Source: JAPOUP01 sp965221405
Lineage (GTDB): Bacteria; Pseudomonadota; Alphaproteobacteria; Rhodobacterales; Rhodobacteraceae
Direction of reading: 5' to 3'
Length of the DNA: 64,000 bases
Assembly: GCA_965221405.1 (NCBI GenBank)
Contig: CBDCSE010000003.1
Location: 1-64,000 of the forward strand
Positions 1 to 8,153 of this stretch are shown here, one piece after another. Numbering within the stretch: position 1 is the stretch's first letter; each line of letters begins with the position of its first letter. A model generated the notes under the pieces. The model was given only the letters and a program-made list of their open reading frames with translations. It was not told where the DNA came from and made no database searches. The translations under genes and the position numbers were made by a program.

Positions 1-319
1 GGATCAACAGCAGGCCCTGCAACTCCTGCGCATGTGCGCCGCACGGGCCGGTGTCTCAGACAGCCGGGGTCTCCCATACGCCATGCCCCGGGGGCCCTGC
101 GGTGTGCCACTACCTTCACCCGCAGGGACGGCGGAACCCTCTCTCTTAAGAAAACATCCCTACGCCATTGATTCCATGACTTTTCCAGGACTCCGTCCTT
201 CGGGCATTCTGACCAGCCGGCAGCCGAGCCGTCCCACGGGCCGGGAACGGGAGTGGGTATGGGCGGCTCCGGGACCCATGGCGGGTCAGGGCCAGCAGGC
301 CGGGGGAAGGCACCCCACG
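1..319. other. No gene recognised at the left window edge
   Basis: I see no coding sequence I can support here. The open frames on the plus strand are antisense shadows of the nuclease gene that follows. Confidence 0.5.
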
Positions 320-1363
320 TCACCCGCCCGCGAACACCGCTTCCAGTGTCCCGGCGTCCAGTCCCCGGTCAAACCAGCGATCCAGCTGGTCAAGGGTCGC
401 CCCGGCGATCCGCCGCCTGTCAGCGTCAGGCAGGGGGCCGAACCGCCTCTCAAGCAGGCGGACCAGCGATCTGGCCTCGCCCTTGGCGATCCCCCGCGCC
501 TCGCCCTTGGCGATCCCCCGCGCCTCGCCCTTGGCGATCCCCCGCGCCTCGCCCTCGGCCCTCAGTGTCTCCGCGATGGTTCCCAAGATTCCCTCCGTCT
601 CCTCCGGGGCCAGGGCGGCCAGCCGGTCCTCGAGCCGCGCGCGCTCGCGGCCCTTGCTCGTGCTGAAGATATACACCGCGACCGCCTTCCGTAAAGCCGG
701 ATTCTCCGCCAGCGCCGCGTCAAGCTCCTCCAGCAGCGCGAGCGCCCGCCGCGTCAGCGCCAGGAACCCGGCCCGCAGCTGCGCGTCGCCGGAGAGATCC
801 CCGGGGGCCATCCGGGCAAGCCAGCGGAAGAGGAACCGCTCGCCGGGCAGGAAGACCAGCTCGGGATCGTCACCGGCGATCATCTCCGCCAGACCCTCGG
901 GCACCGCCCAGCGGGACTGCCCCGAGTAGAGCACGAGCGGGATGATCGGCGGCAGGTTGCGCAACCGTTCCGCCCGTCCCTGGGCGTGGCGCTCCCAGAC
1001 GCGGACCATGTACCCGGCAAGCTGCAGCGCCACGCCGGGCGAGGGGGTGCTCTTGTGCTCCGCCAGCACGTAGACGAGGGCCGGATGTCCCGCGGCGGTC
1101 TCCACTTCCATCAGGAGGTCGGACTGGCTGCCGCGCAGCGCCTCGTCGATGAAGCTGCCGTCGAGGATCCTCGGGGGCCTGTCCGCGAGCCGTCCCGCGA
1201 TCCTGTCAGGAAGGTGGTCGCGCAGCAGCGCCCGCGCCCGCGCCGGGTCCGCGACCAGGGCCCGGAACAGCGCGTCATGCGGGGTCGGCGTGATGCCCCG
1301 CCGTCCGCCCGTCTCCGGGGGACCGGACGTCCCGCCCGGGGAAGGGGTCTCGCTGTCGTCCAT
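320..1363 (-). CDS. Rpn/YhgA-type PD-(D/E)XK nuclease (transposase_31 family)
   Basis: This is a 347-residue member of the recombination-promoting nuclease family (Rpn, formerly 'putative transposase YhgA'). The opening TPHDALFRAL, then an acidic residue near 82 (SDLLMEVE) and EHK at 102-104, form the PD-(D/E)XK catalytic core. The family cuts DNA and has been tied to RecA-independent recombination and phage defence. I start at the ATG at 1363, where the Rpn homology begins (MDDSETP). The frame stays open further upstream, but that stretch looks like GC-rich noise. The C-terminal tail carries three tandem GEARGIAK octapeptides encoded by a 24-bp DNA repeat. The gene stands alone, at the edge of a toxin/defence cluster. 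Confidence 0.85.
   Translation of the reverse strand: MDDSETPSPGGTSGPPETGGRRGITPTPHDALFRALVADPARARALLRDHLPDRIAGRLADRPPRILDGSFIDEALRGSQSDLLMEVETAAGHPALVYVLAEHKSTPSPGVALQLAGYMVRVWERHAQGRAERLRNLPPIIPLVLYSGQSRWAVPEGLAEMIAGDDPELVFLPGERFLFRWLARMAPGDLSGDAQLRAGFLALTRRALALLEELDAALAENPALRKAVAVYIFSTSKGRERARLEDRLAALAPEETEGILGTIAETLRAEGEARGIAKGEARGIAKGEARGIAKGEARSLVRLLERRFGPLPDADRRRIAGATLDQLDRWFDRGLDAGTLEAVFAGG
476..558 (-). repeat. 24-bp tandem repeat inside the Rpn gene
   Basis: Three identical 24-bp units occupy 476-499, 500-523 and 524-547, and a partial fourth unit runs to 558. Each unit encodes eight residues, GEARGIAK in one phase. Copy-number changes stay in frame and would lengthen or shorten a charged helical tail. 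Confidence 0.9.
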
Positions 1364-2002
1364 GCCCGCCACGATAGCGGCGCCACACCCCGGGGTCCAG
1401 CGCGGCGGAGGAAACTCCCACCGGCCCCTCCCCAGGCGGACGCCGCGAATTCCGTCTCCCCGCGCGCTGGAGGGCCCGCTGTCCGGCGCGGCCCGGGCCG
1501 GATGGACGGCACCCCATGCCCGGAGCCCGCGCTCCCGGGCGCCGCCGGCCGAGCGGGCGCGCCCAAGGACCGTTCCCCGATCCGGGACCGGACCACAGCG
1601 GGCCGCCACCGCCTATGGCCGGAACGCGAGCCCCGCCCCGTGGATTCCCATGGCGGCACCTCCGCCGGCTTCGCGGCGGCAGGGGCTGCCCGGATCCCCG
1701 CAACGGCGCCGATGACGGGACGGAGGGCGTCCGTCCCGGAACCAGCCGTCGGGCGAATGACCTCCGGACCGTTTGCTTTGCGGAATGGGGAATACAATTG
1801 ACGAGAGTTGTCGAAGACAACTCACGCACCCTTTTGAACCATCCGTGACCCTAACTCCGCTTCGTTCCGGATGTCGGGGGATGCCGTGGAAACCTGTTCT
1901 GGCCCATGTCGGCGCTTCGGCGCACGGGAAATGAAACCGTGGCGGACACCGCACGTGTGACGGACCTTCACGGGAAAGCGGTCCATCGGCTGACCGCGCG
2001 GC
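1364..2002. other. Intergenic stretch with one perfect palindrome
   Basis: No supported gene. The only structure I see is an interrupted palindrome at 1805-1823: GAGTTGTC, a GAA spacer, then GACAACTC. It could be an operator or a small hairpin. A TACAAT hexamer lies just upstream at about 1793. Confidence 0.4.
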
Positions 2003-2170
2003 CTATGAGAGGATGGTATTGAGCCGGGCGGGCACATCGTCAATGATTGGGTCAGGGACCGTTTCCACACGCCTGCCGTTCCGCGCTCCGGGATCGACGG
2101 CGTGGGGCTGGTCACAGCGAATGACGCCGTCCGTCCGCGTGCCGGCGTTCTTCAAAGGAAACCCGAAGCC
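2003..2170 (-). pseudogene. C-terminal relic of a MazF/PemK-type toxin
   Basis: The minus-strand frame ending at 2003 reads GFGFPL, NAGTRTDGVIRCDQP, GARNGRRVETVPD, then PIIDDVPARLNTIL. This matches the C-terminal half of PemK/MazF-like endoribonuclease toxins (GVVRCDQPRALD...RRVE.VPE.IMDEVLARL). The N-terminal half with the catalytic core is not recognisable upstream, and several conserved residues have drifted, so I treat it as a dead fragment. It lies between the Rpn gene and higBA. Confidence 0.5.
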
Positions 2171-2402
2171 TTTCGTGACGCGGCGGCTCAAAGGGTCGGG
2201 CATGATTTGGAGCATGTCATGCGGCGCGGCGACCCTCTTGCCGCGGGGCAGCATTTCAACACCAAATTATCGCGAAAGGCCGGTCACGTCCCTGTCCGCG
2301 CATGCATCGACAGGATGGCACACGGTCACGATCCATTCCCGGCTGGCAAACCGAAGGAGCTCGATCAATCATGCAGGTTGGTACCATCGGACGTCGATCT
2401 GG

Positions 2403-2669
2403 TCAGCGCGCGCTCGCATCCGCGTCGTGCCAAGCCTGCATGCTGAGCAGCAGATCCATGCTGAGACCGAACGCCTTCTCCACCCGCAGCGCCATCTCAG
2501 GCGACAGCGAGGCATTGCCGTTCACGAGGTCCGAAAGCGTCGCGCGGCGCACGCCGAGAATCCGCGCGGCCGCGGCAACACTCAGTCCCAACTCCTCAAG
2601 GGCCTCGATCCGGATGAAGGTGCCGGGATGAGGGGGAGCCATCCCCATCCTTATGCTGCTGCCTGTCAT
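2403..2669 (-). CDS. higA: HigA-type antitoxin, XRE family
   Basis: An 88-residue HigA antitoxin. PPHPGTFIRIEALEELGLSV leads into a helix-turn-helix (AAAARILGVRRATLSDLVNG) and a C-terminal MALRVEKAF helix, the usual HigA/VapI order. HigA binds and neutralises its toxin and represses the operon. I start at the ATG at 2669, which overlaps the upstream toxin gene's stop by one base (TAATG). Longer open frame upstream is toxin sequence in another frame. Toxin-first order is typical of higBA loci. Confidence 0.88.
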   Translation of the reverse strand: MTGSSIRMGMAPPHPGTFIRIEALEELGLSVAAAARILGVRRATLSDLVNGNASLSPEMALRVEKAFGLSMDLLLSMQAWHDADASAR

Positions 2670-3154
2670 TAGTGATAGTCCTCCAGGTTCAGGCGCTCGG
2701 TCCCGCCGTCGCGTTCCTCGAACGTGACTCGCCAGTTGCCCGACACGGACACGCTCCATTCATTGCCGCGATCACCCAGGAGACCAGGCACCCACCATCC
2801 GGGCGGCGCCTCGCGGATCAAGTCGTCCATGGTCTCCGCCATTGCCAGGGCCGCCGGGATGTCACGCACCCGCTCCGCCAGATCCTGCTTCAGCAGCGTC
2901 CAAAACTGACCCGCCTTCTCCCGTTTTTCTTTCCCTGTAGCCTTTTCCGTCAGGAACAGGTGGGAAGGCGCATGATGGCGAGAGAGGATCGACGGGAGCC
3001 GCTGGAGACCGTCGGAGAGAGTGGGATCGGCTTGGTAAACCTGGATGAACACAGCGATACGACCTCGACGTCCGACGAGCTCGTTATTGTGGGGGCCTTG
3101 GGTCGGCCGAGGCAAAGCGCGTCGCCGATCGATCTGAGGCTTGCTATACGACAA
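2669..3154 (-). CDS. higB: HigB-like RelE/ParE-superfamily toxin, start uncertain
   Basis: The last 80 or so residues are clearly HigB: LAERVRDIPAALAMAETMDDL, then PPGWWVPGLLGD, WSVSVSGNWRVTFEE and the terminal NLEDYH. HigB toxins are ribosome-dependent mRNA endonucleases of about 92 residues. Here the frame is 161 residues, and the conserved HigB N-terminus is not recognisable; GKEKREKAGQFWTLLKQ replaces it. Either the true start is internal and non-standard, or a frameshift or recombination replaced the 5' end. The stop codon overlaps the higA start. Assignment is firm for the C-terminal part and weak for the first 75 residues. Confidence 0.65.
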   Translation of the reverse strand: MSYSKPQIDRRRALPRPTQGPHNNELVGRRGRIAVFIQVYQADPTLSDGLQRLPSILSRHHAPSHLFLTEKATGKEKREKAGQFWTLLKQDLAERVRDIPAALAMAETMDDLIREAPPGWWVPGLLGDRGNEWSVSVSGNWRVTFEERDGGTERLNLEDYH

Positions 3155-3372
3155 AACACGGCAACTGGCCGAACATGTTGGAAATCGGAATCAATGTACT
3201 GTCACGGCAATACCTGGATCGCCGCATTCCCGACCGAGAGACACTGACGCAAGAGGTGCGCACACGCCAAGATCAACGAAATAAAAAATCCGGAGCCGTC
3301 AACTGGCGGTTCAAAACCGGGTGCGGACGGATCCGAAATCCCTCTAACCATCAATACAATGATGGTGGGATG

Positions 3373-3942
3373 CTAGGGCAGCAACCCAAAGGCGTCGAGA
3401 ATAGCACTAAAGTCAGCATTGCGTGGGTTCTGCGCAGTGCGCCGGACGTCTTCAACGGCAATTCGCTTGCGCAGGTCTTGCGCCGGAAGACCCTTCTCAT
3501 ATTGAGGCCAGAATAGTTTGAGACGTTTGAGCGCAGTCTTTGCAGTCGGTGGCTCATCATTATCATGACCGCCAATGTGCCGGAGCAAAAACGCCTCGAA
3601 ACAGCAGTTTTGTCTCAGTAGGAAGAAATTGTGTCGAGCAACCAGATGATCAATCTGGGCATCACGATCAGGATTTTGCCCAATCAGGTCCGTGTCCAGC
3701 ATAAGGAAACGCGCACTGTAAGCTGATTTGGACCCCCTTTCGCCCTGCTTGGCCATTTCAATTGTGCGCTCCACAAGGGCAAGGGGATCGCCTGCGCGGG
3801 GAATTACCTTTGACTCTGCGTGAACAGCGCACCTTCGCTCGTCAGAAAAACGCTGAAGTAAAGCGACGTAACCCTGCTCACTCTCGCCCTCACAACCGAC
3901 AAACAAGCGCCTCCGCCGCCTGATTTTTTGTCTCCGCCCCAT
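3373..3942 (-). CDS. rloB: RloB-like protein
   Basis: A 189-residue protein of the RloB family. RRRRRLFVGCEGESEQGYVALLQRF near the N-terminus is the family's opening motif; FLMLDTDLIGQN (about 78-89) and FEAFLLRHI (about 114-122) follow. RloB (restriction-linked ORF) proteins are TOPRIM-like in outline and are often found inside restriction or abortive-infection loci. The ATG overlaps the stop of the upstream ATPase gene (TAATG), so the two are translationally coupled. Base composition is clearly more AT-rich than the surrounding core genes, suggesting transfer. The biochemical activity is not known to me. Confidence 0.82.
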   Translation of the reverse strand: MGRRQKIRRRRRLFVGCEGESEQGYVALLQRFSDERRCAVHAESKVIPRAGDPLALVERTIEMAKQGERGSKSAYSARFLMLDTDLIGQNPDRDAQIDHLVARHNFFLLRQNCCFEAFLLRHIGGHDNDEPPTAKTALKRLKLFWPQYEKGLPAQDLRKRIAVEDVRRTAQNPRNADFSAILDAFGLLP

Positions 3943-5159
3943 TAACCAATCACCGGGACCGCGCCATACTCGCCGCCCATATACTTGCCGTAAAAATTCT
4001 CGTTTCGGCGTACCTGCTCAACATTGGCGAGGCTGAATGCCGCTGTGTTGCCCCCGGAGTCCTTCTCGCAGAAAAAGACCTCTTCCTTTGTGAGATCAGT
4101 AAGAAGGCTCGCAGAATGGCAAGTCGCCCACAGTTGCGCCCCATATGGATTGCGCTTTGGGTCTCCAAACCAACGCAATATCTCTGGTAGAATGAGAGGG
4201 TGGATCGTCGTGTCCAACTCATCGATGATTGCCACTCCGCCTCTCTTCAGGGCCATCAAAATGTATGGGAGGATTTTGATGAATTGCTGCGTACCGTGAC
4301 TTTCGCGGTTCAGCGAAATAATCTGGTCCAGACCGGAATGCCGAAAGAGCATCAACGGTTCGCGCGAAGCAGTGTCAATCTCGACCTCCTCAATGCCAAG
4401 ATCAATCCGCCTTGCAATCGCTTGAAGCTCTTCGAGCGCATCGGGGTTGGCTTGATACCATCGCGTCATCGTCCTCACATCATCTTCGACCTGGTCGAAA
4501 AAAATGTTCGAGATCACAGATGTGGCCGCATCGGCAAACCGGGTCGCAATAGCATGGTTCAACTGCGCTAGAGTCGCGATCACACTCGCGCTAGGCCGAA
4601 GAACCTCTTTGAGAGCTTTCTCTGTGCCAGAAGTGATGAATCCTTTTTCCGCCTTAAACGCGTTGCTATCCTTTCGCTCAAACAGCGTTCTAGGCTTACC
4701 CTTGCCACGGGGCCGATAACCCATCTTTTCCAGATGCACCTTATCGACAAGGTCTTTGCCACGTGGTGAGAAGATGATTTCATAGGTGTATGGGCACTGA
4801 TTGCCTTCAGCGGACAACGACTTTGGGTCCACCGGGCCAGAAAAAGAGAACGCAAGCCTGGTCGGTTTTTTGATCCGCTCGTCCCTGCCAAACTTTTCGT
4901 AGGGGAGGTTGAGACAGGAGCGGTGGCCGAAGCTGCACGCCGCGAACCATGCCCCAAAGGCTATCGAGCGCAATATGTTCGATTTTCCCGCTGCGTTTGG
5001 CCCGAAGAGTGCTACGACGGTTGGGGCTCTGTCTTCAGCACCCTTGTAAATTGGGGATAGCCGCCCAAGCGGATCGTCGACTGACTTCCGGGCGCGAAGG
5101 TCAAGAATTTGGCGACCCCCAATGGAAAAAAAGTTCTCGATTTCCACACGGTAAAGCAT
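3942..5159 (-). CDS. RloA-like AAA family ATPase (AAA_15/AAA_21)
   Basis: A 405-residue SMC/ABC-like ATPase. The start MLYRVEIENFFSI is typical of the OLD/RloA-type AAA_15 fold, with Walker A GPNAAGKSN at about 53-61 and a Walker B region (GGVAIIDELDTTIHP) at about 310-324. An insert with YTYEIIFS strands is also usual for this family. Such ATPases pair with an effector in PARIS, AbiL-like and related phage defence systems. Here the partner is RloB, whose gene overlaps by one base. The ATG at 5159 follows GGAG at suitable spacing. The gene is AT-rich relative to its neighbours. Confidence 0.85.
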   Translation of the reverse strand: MLYRVEIENFFSIGGRQILDLRARKSVDDPLGRLSPIYKGAEDRAPTVVALFGPNAAGKSNILRSIAFGAWFAACSFGHRSCLNLPYEKFGRDERIKKPTRLAFSFSGPVDPKSLSAEGNQCPYTYEIIFSPRGKDLVDKVHLEKMGYRPRGKGKPRTLFERKDSNAFKAEKGFITSGTEKALKEVLRPSASVIATLAQLNHAIATRFADAATSVISNIFFDQVEDDVRTMTRWYQANPDALEELQAIARRIDLGIEEVEIDTASREPLMLFRHSGLDQIISLNRESHGTQQFIKILPYILMALKRGGVAIIDELDTTIHPLILPEILRWFGDPKRNPYGAQLWATCHSASLLTDLTKEEVFFCEKDSGGNTAAFSLANVEQVRRNENFYGKYMGGEYGAVPVIG

Positions 5160-5250
5160 TAGAGATCTCCAGTTTTATGAAGAAATATGTTTCTATACTC
5201 TAAAATTCAACGAAAAAATACGAAATATGGGATTATATTCTCGGATTACT
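5160..5250 (-). promoter_or_regulatory. AT-rich promoter region of the RloA-RloB pair
   Basis: The 90 bases upstream of the ATPase gene are strikingly AT-rich for this genome. On the minus strand a TTGAAT hexamer lies 17 bases before TATTTC, and CTGGAG precedes the start codon. The hexamers are weak matches, so the exact promoter is a guess. Confidence 0.35.
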
Positions 5251-5399
5251 GAATTCACCCGTTAGGGCTGACATGATTCGTTGGACGATCCGCCCGTCCC
5301 GGAAATAGGCGGAGAAAACAATACAGGAAACGGTATGTCCGGGTGGTTCCTGACACTGCGCGGCGCGGTTCGCTTCTGGCGGTTGTGCGCGGACGCGGG

Positions 5400-5813
5400 A
5401 CCGAGGTGCTGAAGTGCGTCGCGTAAACGCCCTGATGGTGCTTAACGACGGGAACGACGCCGGCCTGGTCTGCTGGAGCCTCCACCCGGCACCGGGATGG
5501 CTCATGCCTTCCTTGACAACGCTTGCTACTGTCCCGCGAGGGAACTGAAACCCTTCCCGGAGCGGCCGGAGCGCCGCGTCCGGCCGCGTTTCTCGCCTTG
5601 CTGCGCCCCACACCCGACCCCATCGGGAGAATGCGGGGCGTCATGCGCCGCCACGTGATGCACAACCGGTTCCACGCGGATTTCCGATAGTTCACCAAGA
5701 CGATTCTCCGCTCTTTCGACGAAAGCCTGCCCCCGGAACGGGAGATGACAGCGCAATCCGTCACCGACAGATGCTTCCGGATTATCACCCATGACAGATG
5801 CCGCATGGTCGGA
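5400..5813 (+). pseudogene. Decayed IS630-family transposase
   Basis: Two pieces of an IS630-type transposase can be read. Around 5405-5450 the translation gives an N-terminal-like RRVNALMVLNDG (helix-turn-helix region). From 5604 one frame gives TPDPIGRMRGVMRRHVMHN, a stop, then FTKTILRSFDESLP and SVTDRCFRIITHDR, matching the family C-terminus (SPELNPIERMWGVMHRHVTHNRFYA...VTDNFRIISHD). The DDE middle section is missing and a stop lies in frame, so it is dead. It marks the right border of the defence cluster. Confidence 0.55.
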
Positions 5814-6233
5814 TGGTCTTCGGCACAGAGGATCTGACCATGCGGCGGAGGACGAATCAGACCGGAAAGTAAGGCCCAATTCAGCTCAACGAGTATTGAA
5901 AATGTCATGATCACTGGCTTGCGGGCATTCGTTTCCGTCAGGTAAGGGCTGTCCGGGATTCCGAATGGAGCGGCGTTTGTTGGATATCGTCAATTGGTTG
6001 CCTGTCTGTACCGGTCCTGCCGGTCACCTGTTCCCCCGCGTCCGTGAGGCCGGGCCGCGGGACCGGTGCGCATCCTGTTTCCATAAGTCCCGTCGCCGGA
6101 TCGGCTCAGCTCACGGTTGCCTGAAATCTCCACGACCGTCAGTCCCAGGTCTCCCGGCGAAAGAACCATCCCAACAGGTTGCCCGGAGGGAAAGGACGGC
6201 CCCGGAATCGGCAGTTCGGTTTCCGGCTGGCGC
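5814..6233. other. Intergenic stretch without a recognised gene
   Basis: Nothing here resembles a gene. The sequence separates the IS630 relic from the transporter gene. Confidence 0.4.
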
Positions 6234-7130
6234 ATGAAAGGTCTTTCCGGCCCCGTCGGCGGGCATCTCGCGATGCTTGCGTTCTCGGCGCTCGTTGCGG
6301 GGTCATTCAGTCTTGGCGGCATGATCGCCAATGAAATCTCGCCATCCGCGCTCAACGCGGTTCGTTTCTTCGCCGCCTCGGTGATTCTGGGGGCTTTCAC
6401 CCTCTCGGCCGGGGGAGTCCCGGGCTCGGCGCTGAAGGCTCCTTGGCGCTACCTGATCTTAGGTGCGCTTATCGGCGTCTATTTCGTCTTGATGTTCGAG
6501 GGACTTAAGACCGCGACTCCGGTATCGACGGCGGCGGTGTTCACATTGACGCCTTTGATGGCGGCTTTCTTCGGCTGGCTGGTACTGAGGCAGAGAACGA
6601 CACGGCGCATCGCGTTTGCGCTTACGGTTGGCTGTCTTGGCGCACTATGGGTGATATTCCGTGCCGACCTGCGAGCGGTCCTTGGCCTTGACGTCGGTCG
6701 TGGCGAAGCGGTCTACTTCGTCGGCTGCGTCTCGCATGCCATATTCACTCCGATGCTGAAAGCACTCGATCGAGGTGAGGACTCACTCGTCTATTCGTTT
6801 CTCTTCACCTGCACCGGCTTCATGCTTCTCACGGTCTGGGGCTGGAAAAGCCTGCTGGCTACCGATTGGGGTTCATTGCCGTGGCTTGTCTGGGTAACGA
6901 TTCTATATCTTTCCGTGTTTGCCACGGCGGGCAGTTTTTTCATGCTTCAGCACGGTGCACGCGTTCTGCCGGCAGCGAAGGTGATGGCGTATACCTACCT
7001 GACGCCCGCCTGGGTGACCTGCTGGGAGCTCGCGCTGGGCCACGGCGCTCCGTCTCCTCTGGTGCTCGGTGGTGTCGCACTTACGGTCGTTGCACTGGTA
7101 TTGCTGCTGAAGGATGAGACCGACCGATAG
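6234..7130 (+). CDS. DMT-family transporter (EamA domains)
   Basis: A 298-residue inner-membrane protein with about ten hydrophobic segments and two EamA halves, the drug/metabolite transporter layout. The first half begins AFSALVAGSFSLGGMIANEISPSALNAVRF and the second contains LPAAKVMAYTYLTPAW. Members export amino acids, nucleosides or other small metabolites; nothing here fixes the substrate. I choose the ATG at 6234 because the membrane domain starts there, although a longer frame opens at 6117 and neither start has a convincing ribosome site. It is not obviously in an operon. Confidence 0.85.
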   Translation: MKGLSGPVGGHLAMLAFSALVAGSFSLGGMIANEISPSALNAVRFFAASVILGAFTLSAGGVPGSALKAPWRYLILGALIGVYFVLMFEGLKTATPVSTAAVFTLTPLMAAFFGWLVLRQRTTRRIAFALTVGCLGALWVIFRADLRAVLGLDVGRGEAVYFVGCVSHAIFTPMLKALDRGEDSLVYSFLFTCTGFMLLTVWGWKSLLATDWGSLPWLVWVTILYLSVFATAGSFFMLQHGARVLPAAKVMAYTYLTPAWVTCWELALGHGAPSPLVLGGVALTVVALVLLLKDETDR

Positions 7131-7231
7131 GTGAATGCCGCTGTGCGCCGCTGACGGCCCGCAAACGGTATACGGCCAGCGGTCCCCGCAGTTCCGTGCC
7201 CGTCCGGAGGGTGGTCGGCGGTTTGGGTCGC

Positions 7232-7567
7232 CTATGCCGAATCCCGGAACTCTTTGGTGAGGAAAGCCTCGAACGCCTCAAGGTTGACCGGCTCGAACTG
7301 GCCGAAACCCTGCATCCAGACGGACGCGTCGTGCAGCGCGTCCGGTTCCAGCCGGCACCACTTTACCCGACCGCGCCGCTCCTGGGTGATCAGACCGGCC
7401 CGGGTCAGGATGGATAGATGCTTGCTGACCGCCGTAAGGGAAATACTGAATGGCTCCGCTACATCCGTGACCGCCATGTCGTCCTCCAGAAGCATGCCGA
7501 GAATTTCGCGCCGGGTCGGATCGGACAAGGCCGCGAAGACGGCATCAAGGGACTTGGTTTTCCTCAC
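7232..7567 (-). CDS. ArsR/SmtB-family transcriptional regulator
   Basis: A 111-residue winged-helix repressor. FAALSDPTRREILGMLLEDD, then VTDVAEPFSISLTAVSKHLSILTRAGLI, is the classic ArsR DNA-binding core. No cysteine pair of the metal-sensing type is present, so it is more like the group often paired with SRPBCC (AHSA1) proteins, though no such gene is adjacent. It converges with the DMT transporter gene and is divergent from the ATP synthase operon; its target is unknown. Confidence 0.85.
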   Translation of the reverse strand: MRKTKSLDAVFAALSDPTRREILGMLLEDDMAVTDVAEPFSISLTAVSKHLSILTRAGLITQERRGRVKWCRLEPDALHDASVWMQGFGQFEPVNLEAFEAFLTKEFRDSA

Positions 7568-7746
7568 GGCTCAGGCTCGGTTCTCTGTATCCATATTAGA
7601 GGTCAGGGCTCAAGGCCCGCATGTCTTTCTGCCAGGGAAGAGTCAACCGTTCGGTTGAATGAGGCGCTCCCGCCTTGATGACCGGAAGTGAGAATCATGG
7701 ATATTTTATCATTTTTTATCAGATAGATACACATATCCTGAGATCC

Positions 7747-7775
7747 TTGACTCCATGCCTGCCCGGGCCTATGTT
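7747..7775 (+). promoter_or_regulatory. Predicted sigma-70 promoter of the Fo-ATPase operon
   Basis: TTGACT at 7747-7752 and TATGTT at 7770-7775 are separated by 17 bases, and the first gene of the operon starts 30 bases downstream. This is the best promoter-like match in the intergenic space. Confidence 0.5.
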
Positions 7776-7805
7776 GCCCGTTCATGATCAAGGTTGCGTT
7801 TAGGG

Positions 7806-8153
7806 ATGGCCGATCCGGCGGATAAACGGCGGCTGGAGAGCCTGGGGAAACGGATCGATGAATTCCAGGCCGTTCGTCGGGCGGAGCGTCCCGCAGTCGA
7901 GGATCATCATTCACAGGCCCAGCTGGCCTGGAGGATGGTGATCGAACTGGTGGCGGGAATCGTTATCGGCTTCGGTATGGGATACGGTCTCGATAGTCTG
8001 TTCGGCACGGCTCCTCTATTCCTGATCTTGATGACATTACTGGGTTTCGTGGCCGGGGTTCGCACGATGCTGCGCTCGGCGGAAGAGGTTCGGAAAGAAA
8101 CGGCGGACAACGCTCCGCCGGGTGATGATGGAGAGGACCAAGGTGGCAGGTGA
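7806..8153 (+). CDS. atpI: ATP synthase protein I (AtpI)
   Basis: A 115-residue small membrane protein with two transmembrane helices (VIELVAGIVIGFGMGYGLDSLF and PLFLILMTLLGFVAGVRTM). AtpI helps assemble the c-ring of the F-type ATP synthase. It heads the Fo operon as usual in Alphaproteobacteria. I use the ATG at 7806, preceded by AAGG; a TTG at 7794 is an alternative. Its 3' end overlaps the atpB start. Confidence 0.88.
   Translation: MADPADKRRLESLGKRIDEFQAVRRAERPAVEDHHSQAQLAWRMVIELVAGIVIGFGMGYGLDSLFGTAPLFLILMTLLGFVAGVRTMLRSAEEVRKETADNAPPGDDGEDQGGR

Noticed and set aside
253..1801. Several long plus-strand open frames opposite the Rpn nuclease gene
   Set aside because: They mirror a GC-rich real gene on the minus strand, have arginine/proline-rich shadow composition and match no family.
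5255..5914. A 219-codon minus-strand frame between the defence cluster and the transporter
   Set aside because: The plus strand shows IS630 transposase blocks here, so this frame is a shadow of a pseudogene.
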